A stretch of DNA of 64,000 bases from DRPG01 sp964655065 (lineage in GTDB: Bacteria; Myxococcota_A; UBA796; GCA-2862545), in the NCBI GenBank assembly GCA_964655065.1, contig CAZZLC010000035.1:1-64000 (forward strand), given 5' to 3'. The notes beneath the pieces are model-generated. The model was not told the DNA's origin, did not search any database, and was given only the letters and a program-made list of their open reading frames with translations. The position numbers and the translations under genes are program-made. Positions 42,124 to 51,535 of the stretch are shown piece by piece (positions within the stretch are counted from its first letter, which is position 1; every line of letters begins with the position of its first letter).

Positions 42124-43280
42124 TCGGAACCTCGGAGCTTCGGGTCGGTGGCGTCGCGCAGACCGTCGCCCAGGAGATTGAACGACAGCACGGCTGCCAT
42201 GATCGCTAACCCCGGGAATATGGAGACCCAAGGCGCGGTTCGGAGGTAATCGCGTCCGTCGTCGACCATGACGCCCCACGTCGAGGTGGGCGGGGGCACC
42301 CCGAGCCCGAGGAACGACAGCCCCGCCTCGGCGAGCATGGTGGTGCCCATGGCGAGGGAGCAGAAGACGATCACGGGGGCGAGCGCGTTCGGGATCACGT
42401 GGCCGAAGAGCACCCGGACCTCGGAGTAGCCGAGTGCGCGCGCAGACTGCACGAACTCGCGCTGCTTGAGGGAGAGGACCTCGCTGCGCACGATCCGCGC
42501 GATGCCCATCCACGCGGTGAGCCCCAGGATGGCCACGATGAGGAAGATCCCGGCCGGGCCCTGCACGCGGAAGAGCCCGACGATGGTGAGCAACAGCACG
42601 AGGCGTGGCATCGACAGGAGTCCGTCGGTCACGAACGTGATCGCGCGATCGGCCAGGCCGCCGAGGTAGCCCGCCACCGCACCGAGGGAGGTGCCGAGCG
42701 TGGCCGCGATGCCGACCGCCACGAGCCCGATGGAGAGGCTGATGCGTCCACCGTAGAGCAGCCGCGAGAAGACGTCACGGCCGTAGAGATCGGTGCCGAA
42801 CCAGTACGCTCCGCCCGGGGAGAGGTTCGGGGCCCCCACGTCGACCTGGTCGGGATCGAACGGGGCGATCATCGGCGTGAGGAGCGTCATCGAGACGAGG
42901 AAGAGCACGCCGAAGAGTCCGAGCATGCCCGTGCGATGGCGACCGAGCGTGCGGAGGAAGAGCTGGTGGTTGCTGTTGTACTCCTCCTCCGTGAGGACCC
43001 GGGGCCAGGCCCTGCGGTACGCCGCCCAACCGAGACCGGCGGTGAGCGCGACGAAGGTGAGGAGCGCGAGGAGGGGATGAATCCACTCGCCGTCAGCGAT
43101 CGAAGCACCCAGCCGGGGCAGACCGCGGATCGCGGCAAGCAGCCACAGGGCGTCGAGGGCGACGAGCCCGAGTCCCACGATCCACTCGCCCATCAGGAGA
43201 TGGCCGAGCCCGGGTACCACGAGCCCCGCCCGGGTCCGGGGAGGGGCGGTGAACTCGCGGGTCTTGACGATGGCGGTCAT
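42120..43280 (-). CDS. Peptide ABC transporter permease, OppC/DppC type
   Basis: 386 residues from the ATG at 43280, four bases after the OppB stop. The C-terminal 250 residues are a typical binding-protein-dependent permease with the EAA-type loop (QSARALGYSEVRVLFGHVIPNALAPVIV) and AGLSFLGLG. An extra region of about 100 residues at the N-terminus has three extra hydrophobic segments (VVPGLGHLLMGEWIVGLGLVALDALWLL ...) not found in standard OppC, before the conserved NHQLFLRTLGRHRTGMLG. It should form the heterodimeric channel with the OppB partner in the inner membrane. Confidence 0.9.
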   Translation of the reverse strand: MTAIVKTREFTAPPRTRAGLVVPGLGHLLMGEWIVGLGLVALDALWLLAAIRGLPRLGASIADGEWIHPLLALLTFVALTAGLGWAAYRRAWPRVLTEEEYNSNHQLFLRTLGRHRTGMLGLFGVLFLVSMTLLTPMIAPFDPDQVDVGAPNLSPGGAYWFGTDLYGRDVFSRLLYGGRISLSIGLVAVGIAATLGTSLGAVAGYLGGLADRAITFVTDGLLSMPRLVLLLTIVGLFRVQGPAGIFLIVAILGLTAWMGIARIVRSEVLSLKQREFVQSARALGYSEVRVLFGHVIPNALAPVIVFCSLAMGTTMLAEAGLSFLGLGVPPPTSTWGVMVDDGRDYLRTAPWVSIFPGLAIMAAVLSFNLLGDGLRDATDPKLRGSD

Positions 43281-43284
43281 GCGG

Positions 43285-44313
43285 TCATTCCAGGCGGATA
43301 CGCGGGTCGACCCACGCATACAGGATGTCGGCGACCAGGTTGCCGATGACTACCAGCACCGTGAACACGAAGAAGCAGGCGATGATCAAGGGCGTGTCCT
43401 GTTGCTGGATGGCGGTCACGATCATCCGGCCCATGCCGGGCCACGAGAACACGATCTCCACCAGCACGCTGCCCGAGAACAGAAAGGGCAGCGAGAGACC
43501 GAGCAGCGTCACGATGGGGAGCAATGCGTTGCGCAGGCCGTGCTTGATGACCACCACCCGCTCGGGAAGCCCCTTTGCGCGGGCGGTGCGGATGTAGTCC
43601 TGGCGAATGACCTCGAGCAGAGACGAGCGCATGTAGCGAGCGGACTGGGCCGCGGCGGCAAACCCCATTGCGAAGCCGGGAAGGATGAGGTGCTCGAAGC
43701 GGTCGACGAGCTTCTCCCCCCAGGAGAGGTCGTCGTAGAAGATGGGGTCCTTCATCCCGGACAGCGGCAGCGTCAGCAGATCCGCGGTCCCCATCGAGAC
43801 GACCCCCTGCCCGGCGAGCCCCTGCACCCAGCCGGCCCAGTAGATCCCGACGAGCAGCTGGAGCATCAGGGCGAGCCAGAAGGTGGGCATCGAGTACAAC
43901 AGCAGGCTCGCGACGCTCGCACCCGTGTCGAGCGGCCGGTTCTGGCGCACGGCCTGAATCGTCCCGAGCACGATGCCCGTGGGGTAGGCGACGAGCAGGG
44001 TGACGAGCGACAGCACGATCGTGTTCGGCAGATACTCGGCGATGATGTCGAACACCGGACGATCGAGGGCCAGCGAGTGCCCGAAGTCGAGTCGCACGAG
44101 GTTCCAGAGCATCGACAGGTACCGAACGTGAACGGGCTGGTCGAGCCGGAACTTCGCGATGATGAGCTCTCGGAGCTCGGGGGGCGTCTCCTCGTTGACG
44201 AACTTGGACGAGACGTCGCCCGGCGACAGCTCGATCAGCCCGAAGATCAGCGTGACGATGCAGAGAACCAGGGGGACCGCGAGCAGGAGCTTCCGGACCA
44301 CATAGCGGAGCAT
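43285..44313 (-). CDS. Peptide ABC transporter permease, OppB/DppB type
   Basis: 342 residues. Starts MLRYVVRKLLLAVPLVLCIV, with LDQPVHVRYLSML and DFGHSL, and the EAA loop RTARAKGLPERVVVIKHGLRNALLPIV. Six membrane segments are expected. It precedes OppC by four bases and follows the binding protein by 31 bases. Confidence 0.94.
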   Translation of the reverse strand: MLRYVVRKLLLAVPLVLCIVTLIFGLIELSPGDVSSKFVNEETPPELRELIIAKFRLDQPVHVRYLSMLWNLVRLDFGHSLALDRPVFDIIAEYLPNTIVLSLVTLLVAYPTGIVLGTIQAVRQNRPLDTGASVASLLLYSMPTFWLALMLQLLVGIYWAGWVQGLAGQGVVSMGTADLLTLPLSGMKDPIFYDDLSWGEKLVDRFEHLILPGFAMGFAAAAQSARYMRSSLLEVIRQDYIRTARAKGLPERVVVIKHGLRNALLPIVTLLGLSLPFLFSGSVLVEIVFSWPGMGRMIVTAIQQQDTPLIIACFFVFTVLVVIGNLVADILYAWVDPRIRLE

Positions 44314-44344
44314 GGCGCTTCCTCTTGTCGGCGAACGAGGCGGA

Positions 44345-46006
44345 TCAGCGGCGGTACTTCACCTTCTCGGGCGGGACCTCCCAGTCCTCCAGGTGGTGGA
44401 TCCGGGAGAGCACGTCGATCTGGACGTTCTCGAAGCGCTCGTGGATCGCCACGATCTCGTCCATCCACCACAGGAACATGTAGGGCTGATCCTCGAAGAT
44501 CTTCGCCTGGACCTCCTTCCAGATCGGTGCCGAGTCCGCAGGGTCCGGCGTCTTCAGCCCCTTCTCGATCAGCGCGTCGACTTCGGGGTTGCAGTACTGG
44601 GTGAAGTTGAACTCGACGGGCTGCTCGGCGGTGGAGCAATTCCAGAGCGCCGACGGGTCGACGAACAGGCCGGCCGCCCAGCCGGCGAGGCCTGCCTCGA
44701 AGTCGTGCTTGCGCAGACGCTCGAAGAAGGTGTTGGCCTCGAGCTTCTCGATGTTGACCTCGACGCCGATCTCCTTGAGCTGCGCCTGTAGCAGCACGGC
44801 GATGTCGGCGCGGCGCTTGTTCCCGGTGTTCGTCGAGAGCGTGAACGCGAAGCGCTGGCCGTTCTTGTCGAGCACCCCGTCCCCGTTGGAATCCGTCCAG
44901 CCGGCCTCGGCGAACAGGGCCTTCGCCTGGTTGGTGTCGTAGGGGAGCGGCTTCACGTCGGGCACGACACCGCAGAGCGCCGGTGTGACCGTGCTCACGG
45001 CTCGCTTCGCGTACTTCTCGCCCGTCTTGCTGGTGAGCAGGCGCTCGATCATCGCGTCACGGTCGGCGGCGAGGGCGAGCGCCTTCCGAACCCTCACGTC
45101 CTGGAACAGCGGGTTCTCGAGGTTCCAGCCGATGTAGTCCTGCGAGCGCCACCCTCGGCGGACCAGTCGGATCTCGGGGTGGGTCTCCCGCAGCCGGTCG
45201 GCGTCCTCGATCAACACGCCGGGCACCATGTCGAGACGCCCCGCCTCGAGCTCGATGATGCGGGTCGCGTACTCGGGGATGATCCGGAAGATCACCCTCG
45301 CGAGCTTGGCCTTGTCGGCGGCCGTGCCGGGAAACGCGGGGTTGGGCTCGAGCACGAGCTGCTGATTGCGCTCCCACTTGGCGACGCGAAAGGGTCCGTA
45401 GGACAGCGGCTTGCTGGCGAGGGGGTGGCTCCGCAGCGACGCCTTGTCGGCGTTCCGGAGCACGTGCGCGGGCACGAGCTTGAGGTTCACGTGCGCCATC
45501 TGCGTGTCGCGGTCGTAGGCCTCGGTGAAGTGCCACTCGATCGTGGTCTCGTCGATCTTCTTGGGCCGCGCGTCGGGCTTGAGCCGCTCGATGAAGCCGT
45601 AGCGAGGGCTGGTGGTCAGCGGGTCGGCGACGAGATCGTAAGTGAAGATGATGTCGTCGGCAGTGACGGGGGTGCCGTCCTCCCACTTCAGGTCGTCGCG
45701 CAGCTTCATGCGGATGACCGTTCCGTCGTCGTTCCACTCCCAAGACGTGGCGAAGCCGGGCTTCTTCTTCAGCGAGCAGTCGAAGTCCGTGTCGATGAGC
45801 TCGACGGCCAGGTTGGTGAGCACCTCGTCCGCGAACGCCGTCTCGGCCACGATCGGCAGCATGGCGTTGGCGTCGGCGAGCACGGCAGCGACCAGCGTGT
45901 CGCGAGGACCGTCGGCCGTGTTCCGCGGCGCGGGGTCGGCGGGCGTCCCCCCGCAGCCGGCCAGCATCCCCACGGCGAGACAGATCGACAGCGAGCGAGC
46001 GGACAT
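44345..46006 (-). CDS. Peptide/oligosaccharide ABC transporter substrate-binding lipoprotein
   Basis: 553 residues. A lipoprotein signal ends in LAGC (Cys about 18). The body matches family 5 binding proteins: WEDGTPVTADDIIFTYD, the H-F-T-E region, FQDVRVRKALALAADRDAMIE, and SNGDGVLDKNGQRFAF. It delivers the ligand to the OppB/OppC pair downstream. No ATPase gene is in the window, so the ATP-binding subunits must be encoded elsewhere. An 11-base inverted repeat lies upstream, between this gene and prmC. Confidence 0.93.
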   Translation of the reverse strand: MSARSLSICLAVGMLAGCGGTPADPAPRNTADGPRDTLVAAVLADANAMLPIVAETAFADEVLTNLAVELIDTDFDCSLKKKPGFATSWEWNDDGTVIRMKLRDDLKWEDGTPVTADDIIFTYDLVADPLTTSPRYGFIERLKPDARPKKIDETTIEWHFTEAYDRDTQMAHVNLKLVPAHVLRNADKASLRSHPLASKPLSYGPFRVAKWERNQQLVLEPNPAFPGTAADKAKLARVIFRIIPEYATRIIELEAGRLDMVPGVLIEDADRLRETHPEIRLVRRGWRSQDYIGWNLENPLFQDVRVRKALALAADRDAMIERLLTSKTGEKYAKRAVSTVTPALCGVVPDVKPLPYDTNQAKALFAEAGWTDSNGDGVLDKNGQRFAFTLSTNTGNKRRADIAVLLQAQLKEIGVEVNIEKLEANTFFERLRKHDFEAGLAGWAAGLFVDPSALWNCSTAEQPVEFNFTQYCNPEVDALIEKGLKTPDPADSAPIWKEVQAKIFEDQPYMFLWWMDEIVAIHERFENVQIDVLSRIHHLEDWEVPPEKVKYRR

Positions 46007-46031
46007 CCAACCTCCAGAACCGGCCCAGTAC

Positions 46032-46090
46032 CCGCGGCGTGAGCCTGAGGCAACACGGAGCCCGTTCCGATCGGACCCGTCACGCCGCGG
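46032..46090. repeat. Perfect 11-base inverted repeat between prmC and the transporter operon
   Basis: CCGCGGCGTGA at 46032-46042 is exactly complementary to TCACGCCGCGG at 46080-46090, with 37 bases between. The right arm covers the prmC stop codon. It could fold into a long stem-loop that separates translation genes from the peptide transporter operon (terminator or attenuator). No T tract is seen. Confidence 0.5.
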
Positions 46091-46933
46091 CCACCCGACC
46101 GAGCACCACCCGGTCGATGCCCCCGAGGTCGGCCGCGGTGCGCAGGTCCTGAAGGCCGCTCCGGCGAAACAGGTCCATCACCCGCGCGGCCTGCTGGTGC
46201 CCGACCTCGACCGCGAGCCCGACCCGCGCCCGCACCGCCGCCATGGGCACGAGCTTGCGGTAGACGTCGAGGCCGTCGCGACCACCGTCGAGCGCCCGCC
46301 GCGGTTCGTGGATCGCGACCTCCGGCATGAGACCGTCGATCTCGCCGGTGGGCACGTAGGGCGGGTTGCTCACCACCCAGTCGACGGGGCGACCCGCCGG
46401 AACGGCGTCGAGCAGATCGCCTCGGCAGGTGCCTGCGCGCTTCTCGAGTCCGAGGCGCTCGATGTTGAGCTTCGTGACTTCGAGGGCCACCTCGTCGACG
46501 TCGACCGCGTACAGCCGCACGCACGGCCTGGCGTGGGCGATGGCCAGCCCCACGGCTCCCGAACCACAGCCGATGTCCGCCACGTACACGGGATCCTCGC
46601 CAGCGGGCGCGATCTGCTCGAGCACTGCGTCGACGAGGGTCTCGGTGTCCGGTCGGGGATCGAGGACCCCGGGCCGGATCACGAGATCGATGTCGTGAAA
46701 CCCCCGCTCTCCGAGGATCCAGGAGAGCGGCTCGCGATGGCCGCGACGCGCCACCAGCGGTCGCAACGCGTCGAGCTCGCGATCCGCCATCGGTCGATCG
46801 TGCAGGAGGTAGAGCTTCAACCGGTCGACCCCGAGCACGTGTCCGAGGAGGAGCTCCGCCTCGAGCCGGGGCGAGGGAATCCCCTTGCGCCGCAGCCAGG
46901 TCTCGGTGCGCATCAGCACGTCGACGAGGCGAA

Positions 46934-46937
<4 letters not shown>
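46080..46937 (-). CDS. prmC: Peptide chain release factor N5-glutamine methyltransferase
   Basis: 285 residues. N-terminal helical domain (RKGIPSPRLEAELLLGHVLGVDR), SAM-binding VADIGCGSGAVGLAIAHARP, and the catalytic NPPY in VVSNPPYVPTGEID. It methylates the GGQ glutamine of release factors. It overlaps prfA, encoding its substrate, by an ATGA junction. Confidence 0.95.
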
Positions 46938-48037
<1,100 letters not shown>

Positions 48038-48107
48038 GGGAGGGAGAACTCCTGGGGTCCCGCGGCCTCGCGGTCAGCGCGTGCGGGGCCGGTAGACGGG
48101 GTGAGGA

Positions 48108-48422
48108 TCAGCTCTCGGCCGGGGCGTCCGCGGCCTCGCTCTCACCCTCGGCCCCGTCGGGCGCGTCGGCGACATCACCACCGCCGAAGCCGTACTTGCG
48201 CATGAAGCGCTCGACACGGCCCTCGGTGTCCATGATGCGCTGCGTGCCCGTGTAGAACGGGTGCGACGTGCTGGAGACGTCGAGCACGATGAGCGGATAC
48301 TCCTGGCCGTCGACCTCGGTGGTGTCGCGAGCCGGGGCGCAGGAGCGGGTGATGAACTCGTCGCCGTTGTTGATGTCGCGGAAGACGACGAAACGGTACT
48401 CCGGATGGATGTCGGGCTTCAT
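48108..48422 (-). CDS. rpmE2: 50S ribosomal protein L31, type B (zinc-free)
   Basis: 104 residues from the ATG at 48422 with AAGGAG upstream. Type B features: MKPDIHPEYR, VVFRDINNGDEFITRS, SSTSHPFYTGTQRIMDTEGRVERF and KYGF, without the CxxC zinc motif. The last 20 residues are an acidic extension (DAPDGAEGESEAADAPAES). Zinc-free L31 commonly replaces the zinc form under zinc limitation; no Zur site was identified. Confidence 0.94.
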   Translation of the reverse strand: MKPDIHPEYRFVVFRDINNGDEFITRSCAPARDTTEVDGQEYPLIVLDVSSTSHPFYTGTQRIMDTEGRVERFMRKYGFGGGDVADAPDGAEGESEAADAPAES

Positions 48423-48586
48423 GATCGGAACTCCTTCGGGCGCCCGTGTACGCATCCCCGGCGCTCCGACCGACGGTCGGGGGAGGGGGCGGGTGGAAGC
48501 CCGGTCGACCCGCAACCATCACTTCTCGGGGCGCTCGCGTCAAGCGGGAGGTCGACCCTCGGTGGCCACGGGCTCACGGACTCCCC

Positions 48587-49504
48587 CTATTGCACTTCCA
48601 CGACGCCGAGGAGGAGCGGAGCGGGATTCGTACATTCCCCGCAACCGATGCCGAATACCCAGATTCCGTCGTCGGTGAACCCGCCGAACGCCGTGCCGTC
48701 GGACGCCTCGGCCCGCGACAGGTCGTCCAGCGTCGAGAGACCGAAGGCGTCGAAGCGGTAGATCTCGGCGGCCGACGTGTCGAGGGTGAGGAAGACCTCC
48801 TCGATCTCGTCGACCGAGGCGACGTCGAACCGCGCGAGGAAGAGGTCGTTGCCGTCCTGGTTGGAGTAGGGATTGCCGTACACGTCGGTGGTCACGGCGC
48901 TCCAGTCGGCGCGGTTGGTGCCCCGGCTCACGACGAGCCGCGGCGCCCCCGCGATGTCGAGGCCCGTGATCTGCAGGTCCATGCTCGTGTCGCTGAGCGA
49001 GACCTCGGTGACGTCGGAGCTGGCCGACGGCGTGACGAACAGGCTCATGAGCGGGTTGAGCCCGCCCGCCGGCGAGTCGCGGAACTCCATCAGCGTGATC
49101 AGCCAGTCGTCGCCGTCCTGGAAGGTGTCGGGCGAGAAGTCGTTGCCGATGACGCTGAAGGACCCGCCGCACACCTGGGTGTCAGCCGCCGCCGGGTTGA
49201 CCGCGTAGGGCTCGTCGACATCGGAAGCGAAGAACGTGTTGTCCTCGAACTTCGCGATCGTCTCCTCCTGGGACTGGGCCATCTGCGTGAGGTAGGCCTC
49301 GTCGACCACCCCGTCGAATGCCCGCCCGCGGATGTCGGTGGTCAGCCCCGACCAGTCGAAGCAGGGCTCGGTCTCGGCCTGCATCGGCACCGACGCGATC
49401 GCGATGGTGCTCTCGTAGCTGTAGTTGTTGGCGTCCTCGAACACGAGGGTGCCCGAGCTACAGCCGGTCACGGTTGCGAGCCCCACAACGGCCATTGCGC
49501 GCAT
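48587..49504 (-). CDS. Putative lipoprotein, uncharacterised
   Basis: 305 residues from the ATG at 49504 with GGGAGG upstream. The signal (MRAMAVVGLATVTGC) has a lipobox cysteine at residue 15. The mature part is acidic and beta-rich with Asp/Ser/Thr repeats (ASSDVTEVSLSDTSMDLQITGL), and ends with a C-terminal CGEC. No family recognised. It lies between the Rho homologue and rpmE. Confidence 0.75.
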   Translation of the reverse strand: MRAMAVVGLATVTGCSSGTLVFEDANNYSYESTIAIASVPMQAETEPCFDWSGLTTDIRGRAFDGVVDEAYLTQMAQSQEETIAKFEDNTFFASDVDEPYAVNPAAADTQVCGGSFSVIGNDFSPDTFQDGDDWLITLMEFRDSPAGGLNPLMSLFVTPSASSDVTEVSLSDTSMDLQITGLDIAGAPRLVVSRGTNRADWSAVTTDVYGNPYSNQDGNDLFLARFDVASVDEIEEVFLTLDTSAAEIYRFDAFGLSTLDDLSRAEASDGTAFGGFTDDGIWVFGIGCGECTNPAPLLLGVVEVQ

Positions 49505-49568
49505 CTGCGTTCCTCCCGCCGGATGGCCCGGCCCCGCCAGCCTAGCCCCTGGCTGGAGTGCCTGCCCG

Positions 49569-50807
49569 CTACTTGACGGCTCTCTCCTTTGTCTGACGAC
49601 TCTTGGCAGCCCGCTTGATCGGCTGGGCCTTGGCGAGCTCGAGGAGGCGCTCCGCGTCCGAGAGCGCGTCACCGACCAGCCCCTGCCGCCAGGTGGCCCG
49701 GGCCTCGGCCTCGGCGGTACCGATCAGCCGTTCCTCGCGGAGGGTGCCCGACCGCTGGAGGTCGAGGGGAGGACGGATGCCCCGCGCCGCGACGTCGCGA
49801 TGCAGCGCGAGCACCCAGTTCACGCCGTCCCGAAGGTCTTCGAGCAGGGTTCGGCCGCGCTCCCCGTCGTGGTCGAGCGACCCGATCATCGTGAGCGAGC
49901 CTCCCTCGTCGAGCGCTCGAGCCGCCCCGAGGTAGCGCCGCAGCCGCTGCAGCGCCGCGGTGTCGATGCCGCCCACCAATCGGCCCGATGGCTCGGTCTC
50001 GGCGAGGCAGAACCGGAGCATCCGGCTGAAGCTGTCGACGAGAACCACGACGTCGTCGCCCCGCTCCACCATCCGGCGCGCCCGCTCGAAGACGATGTCG
50101 GCCACCTGCACGTGGCGGCCCGGCGCCTCGTCGAAGGGAGTGGCAATGACCTCGGCTCGGCAGCCTTCACGCCACTCGTGGATCTCCTCGGGCCGCTCGC
50201 CGAGCAACAGCACGGTGACGTGCAGCTCCTCGTCACGGGTGAGGGCCTCCGCGAGCCGGCGCAGCACCTCGGCCTGACCCGACCGGGGCGGACCCACCAC
50301 GATCCCACGCTGACCGAGACCCAGAGGCGCCACGAGGTCGATGGCACGGAGGTAGGGGTCGCGTCCGAGGTCGATTCGCTCGTCGGGATAGATCGCGGTC
50401 AGAGACTCGAAGGTGTCGACTTCGGCCCCCGGCGCCTCGCCGTTGACGCTTTCGACCCGGAGCAGCGCCGTGTAGCGCTCGCCCTCTTTCGGAGGCCGGA
50501 CCACCCCGATGACGGTGTCGCCAGTCTGGAGCTTGAACCTCCGAATCTGGCTCTGGGACACGTAGATGTCGTCGGCGCCGGTGAGGAAGCTCGCCTGGGC
50601 CGATCTGAGGAAGCCGAAGCCCTCGGGATGGACCTCGAGCACGCCTCGACCGAACTGCTGTCCCTCGCCCTCTCCGAGCTTCTGACCGATGCGGAACACC
50701 AGGTCGAGTCGCTGCTCTTCGCCTGCGCGATCCAAGCCGAGGCGCTTCGCTTCCTTGCGCAGCTCGGCGAGCGAACGTTCGTGGAGCTCGGGGAAGTCGA
50801 CGGGCAT
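49569..50807 (-). CDS. Rho-family protein with a degenerate Walker A motif
   Basis: 412 residues from the ATG at 50807. It keeps the Rho plan: N-terminal helices, a cold-shock-like RNA-binding domain (GVLEVHPEGFGFLRS and DDIYVSQSQIRRFKLQTGD, about 55-100), and a RecA-like motor (ERPEE, VVVLVDSFSRM, GGIDTAALQRLRRYLGAAR, EGGSLTMIGS). However the P-loop, APPKAGKT in E. coli Rho, reads GPPRSGQA at 172-179: the nucleotide lysine is Gln178 and the following Thr is Ala179. The R-loop region is also altered (GSLDHDGERGRT). ATP hydrolysis and canonical termination are therefore doubtful. It may be a second, non-catalytic Rho. Confidence 0.92.
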   Translation of the reverse strand: MPVDFPELHERSLAELRKEAKRLGLDRAGEEQRLDLVFRIGQKLGEGEGQQFGRGVLEVHPEGFGFLRSAQASFLTGADDIYVSQSQIRRFKLQTGDTVIGVVRPPKEGERYTALLRVESVNGEAPGAEVDTFESLTAIYPDERIDLGRDPYLRAIDLVAPLGLGQRGIVVGPPRSGQAEVLRRLAEALTRDEELHVTVLLLGERPEEIHEWREGCRAEVIATPFDEAPGRHVQVADIVFERARRMVERGDDVVVLVDSFSRMLRFCLAETEPSGRLVGGIDTAALQRLRRYLGAARALDEGGSLTMIGSLDHDGERGRTLLEDLRDGVNWVLALHRDVAARGIRPPLDLQRSGTLREERLIGTAEAEARATWRQGLVGDALSDAERLLELAKAQPIKRAAKSRQTKERAVK

Positions 50808-50826
50808 CGCAGACAACGTAATCGCG

Positions 50827-51531
50827 TCACTCGTGTCGATCCGGCCCGATCTGGTCTCGAATGGTCGGTTCATCCCGAACGAATTCGATCTGCGCGCGGC
50901 GAGCCGCTTCGTCCAACCGGTGGAGGTACGCCTCGATCACCACGATCGCTCCTGCGGCGAGCCGCGCTCGCACCCACGCCAGACCGAAGGTCGTCGGCTG
51001 GACGGGAGCGTGCAGATCGCGGCGCCCGTCGGTGCCCGAGACGTGGATCTCGCCGACGTGTGGGTAGTCCTGGATTCGCCGCCACGTCGCGTCCGAGAGG
51101 ACCCCAGATGCGTACTGGATCTGCAGGTGCGAGACGTCGACGGCCAGTCCGAGGCCGCGGTCCATCGCCCACTCCAGCTCTGGTCCATTGCCGAGGCAGT
51201 GCCCCGGGTACATGGTCTCGAGCAGTGGCAGCCCGGGCTGCCGCTCCACCGCCTCGACGAAGGCCTCGAAGCTGGCGCGCCGTGTCGACGGCGGGTGCAC
51301 CGAGTCGGCGTCGGTCACGCACCGCAGCTCGGCGTCCCAGACCGGGCGGGCCCGGCGGGTGAACGAAAACCCGTGGTGGGTTCGCGTGGGATGTGGACGC
51401 ACGAGCTCGGCAAAGCCCGGGGTCGGGTGGTTGCCTGGCGTGAGCTGCACCCCGTCGGCGAGCGCACGCAGCTCCCGAAAGGCACCCGCCATGGGTCGAC
51501 CCTGCAGCGACGACAGCGCCACGTAGAGCAT
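50827..51531 (-). CDS. Sugar-isomerase/AP-endonuclease-like TIM-barrel protein
   Basis: 234 residues from the ATG at 51531, four bases after the ligA stop; a longer start at 51555 would overlap ligA. Xylose-isomerase-like TIM-barrel features include GVQLTPGNHPTPGF, LLETMYPGHCLGNG, LAVDVSHLQI and EIHVSGTDGRRDLHAPV, with His/Glu/Asp residues placed as metal ligands. The substrate is unknown; a few family members are nucleases or sugar epimerases. It lies between ligA and the Rho homologue. Confidence 0.7.
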   Translation of the reverse strand: MLYVALSSLQGRPMAGAFRELRALADGVQLTPGNHPTPGFAELVRPHPTRTHHGFSFTRRARPVWDAELRCVTDADSVHPPSTRRASFEAFVEAVERQPGLPLLETMYPGHCLGNGPELEWAMDRGLGLAVDVSHLQIQYASGVLSDATWRRIQDYPHVGEIHVSGTDGRRDLHAPVQPTTFGLAWVRARLAAGAIVVIEAYLHRLDEAARRAQIEFVRDEPTIRDQIGPDRHE

Positions 51532-51535
51532 CCGA

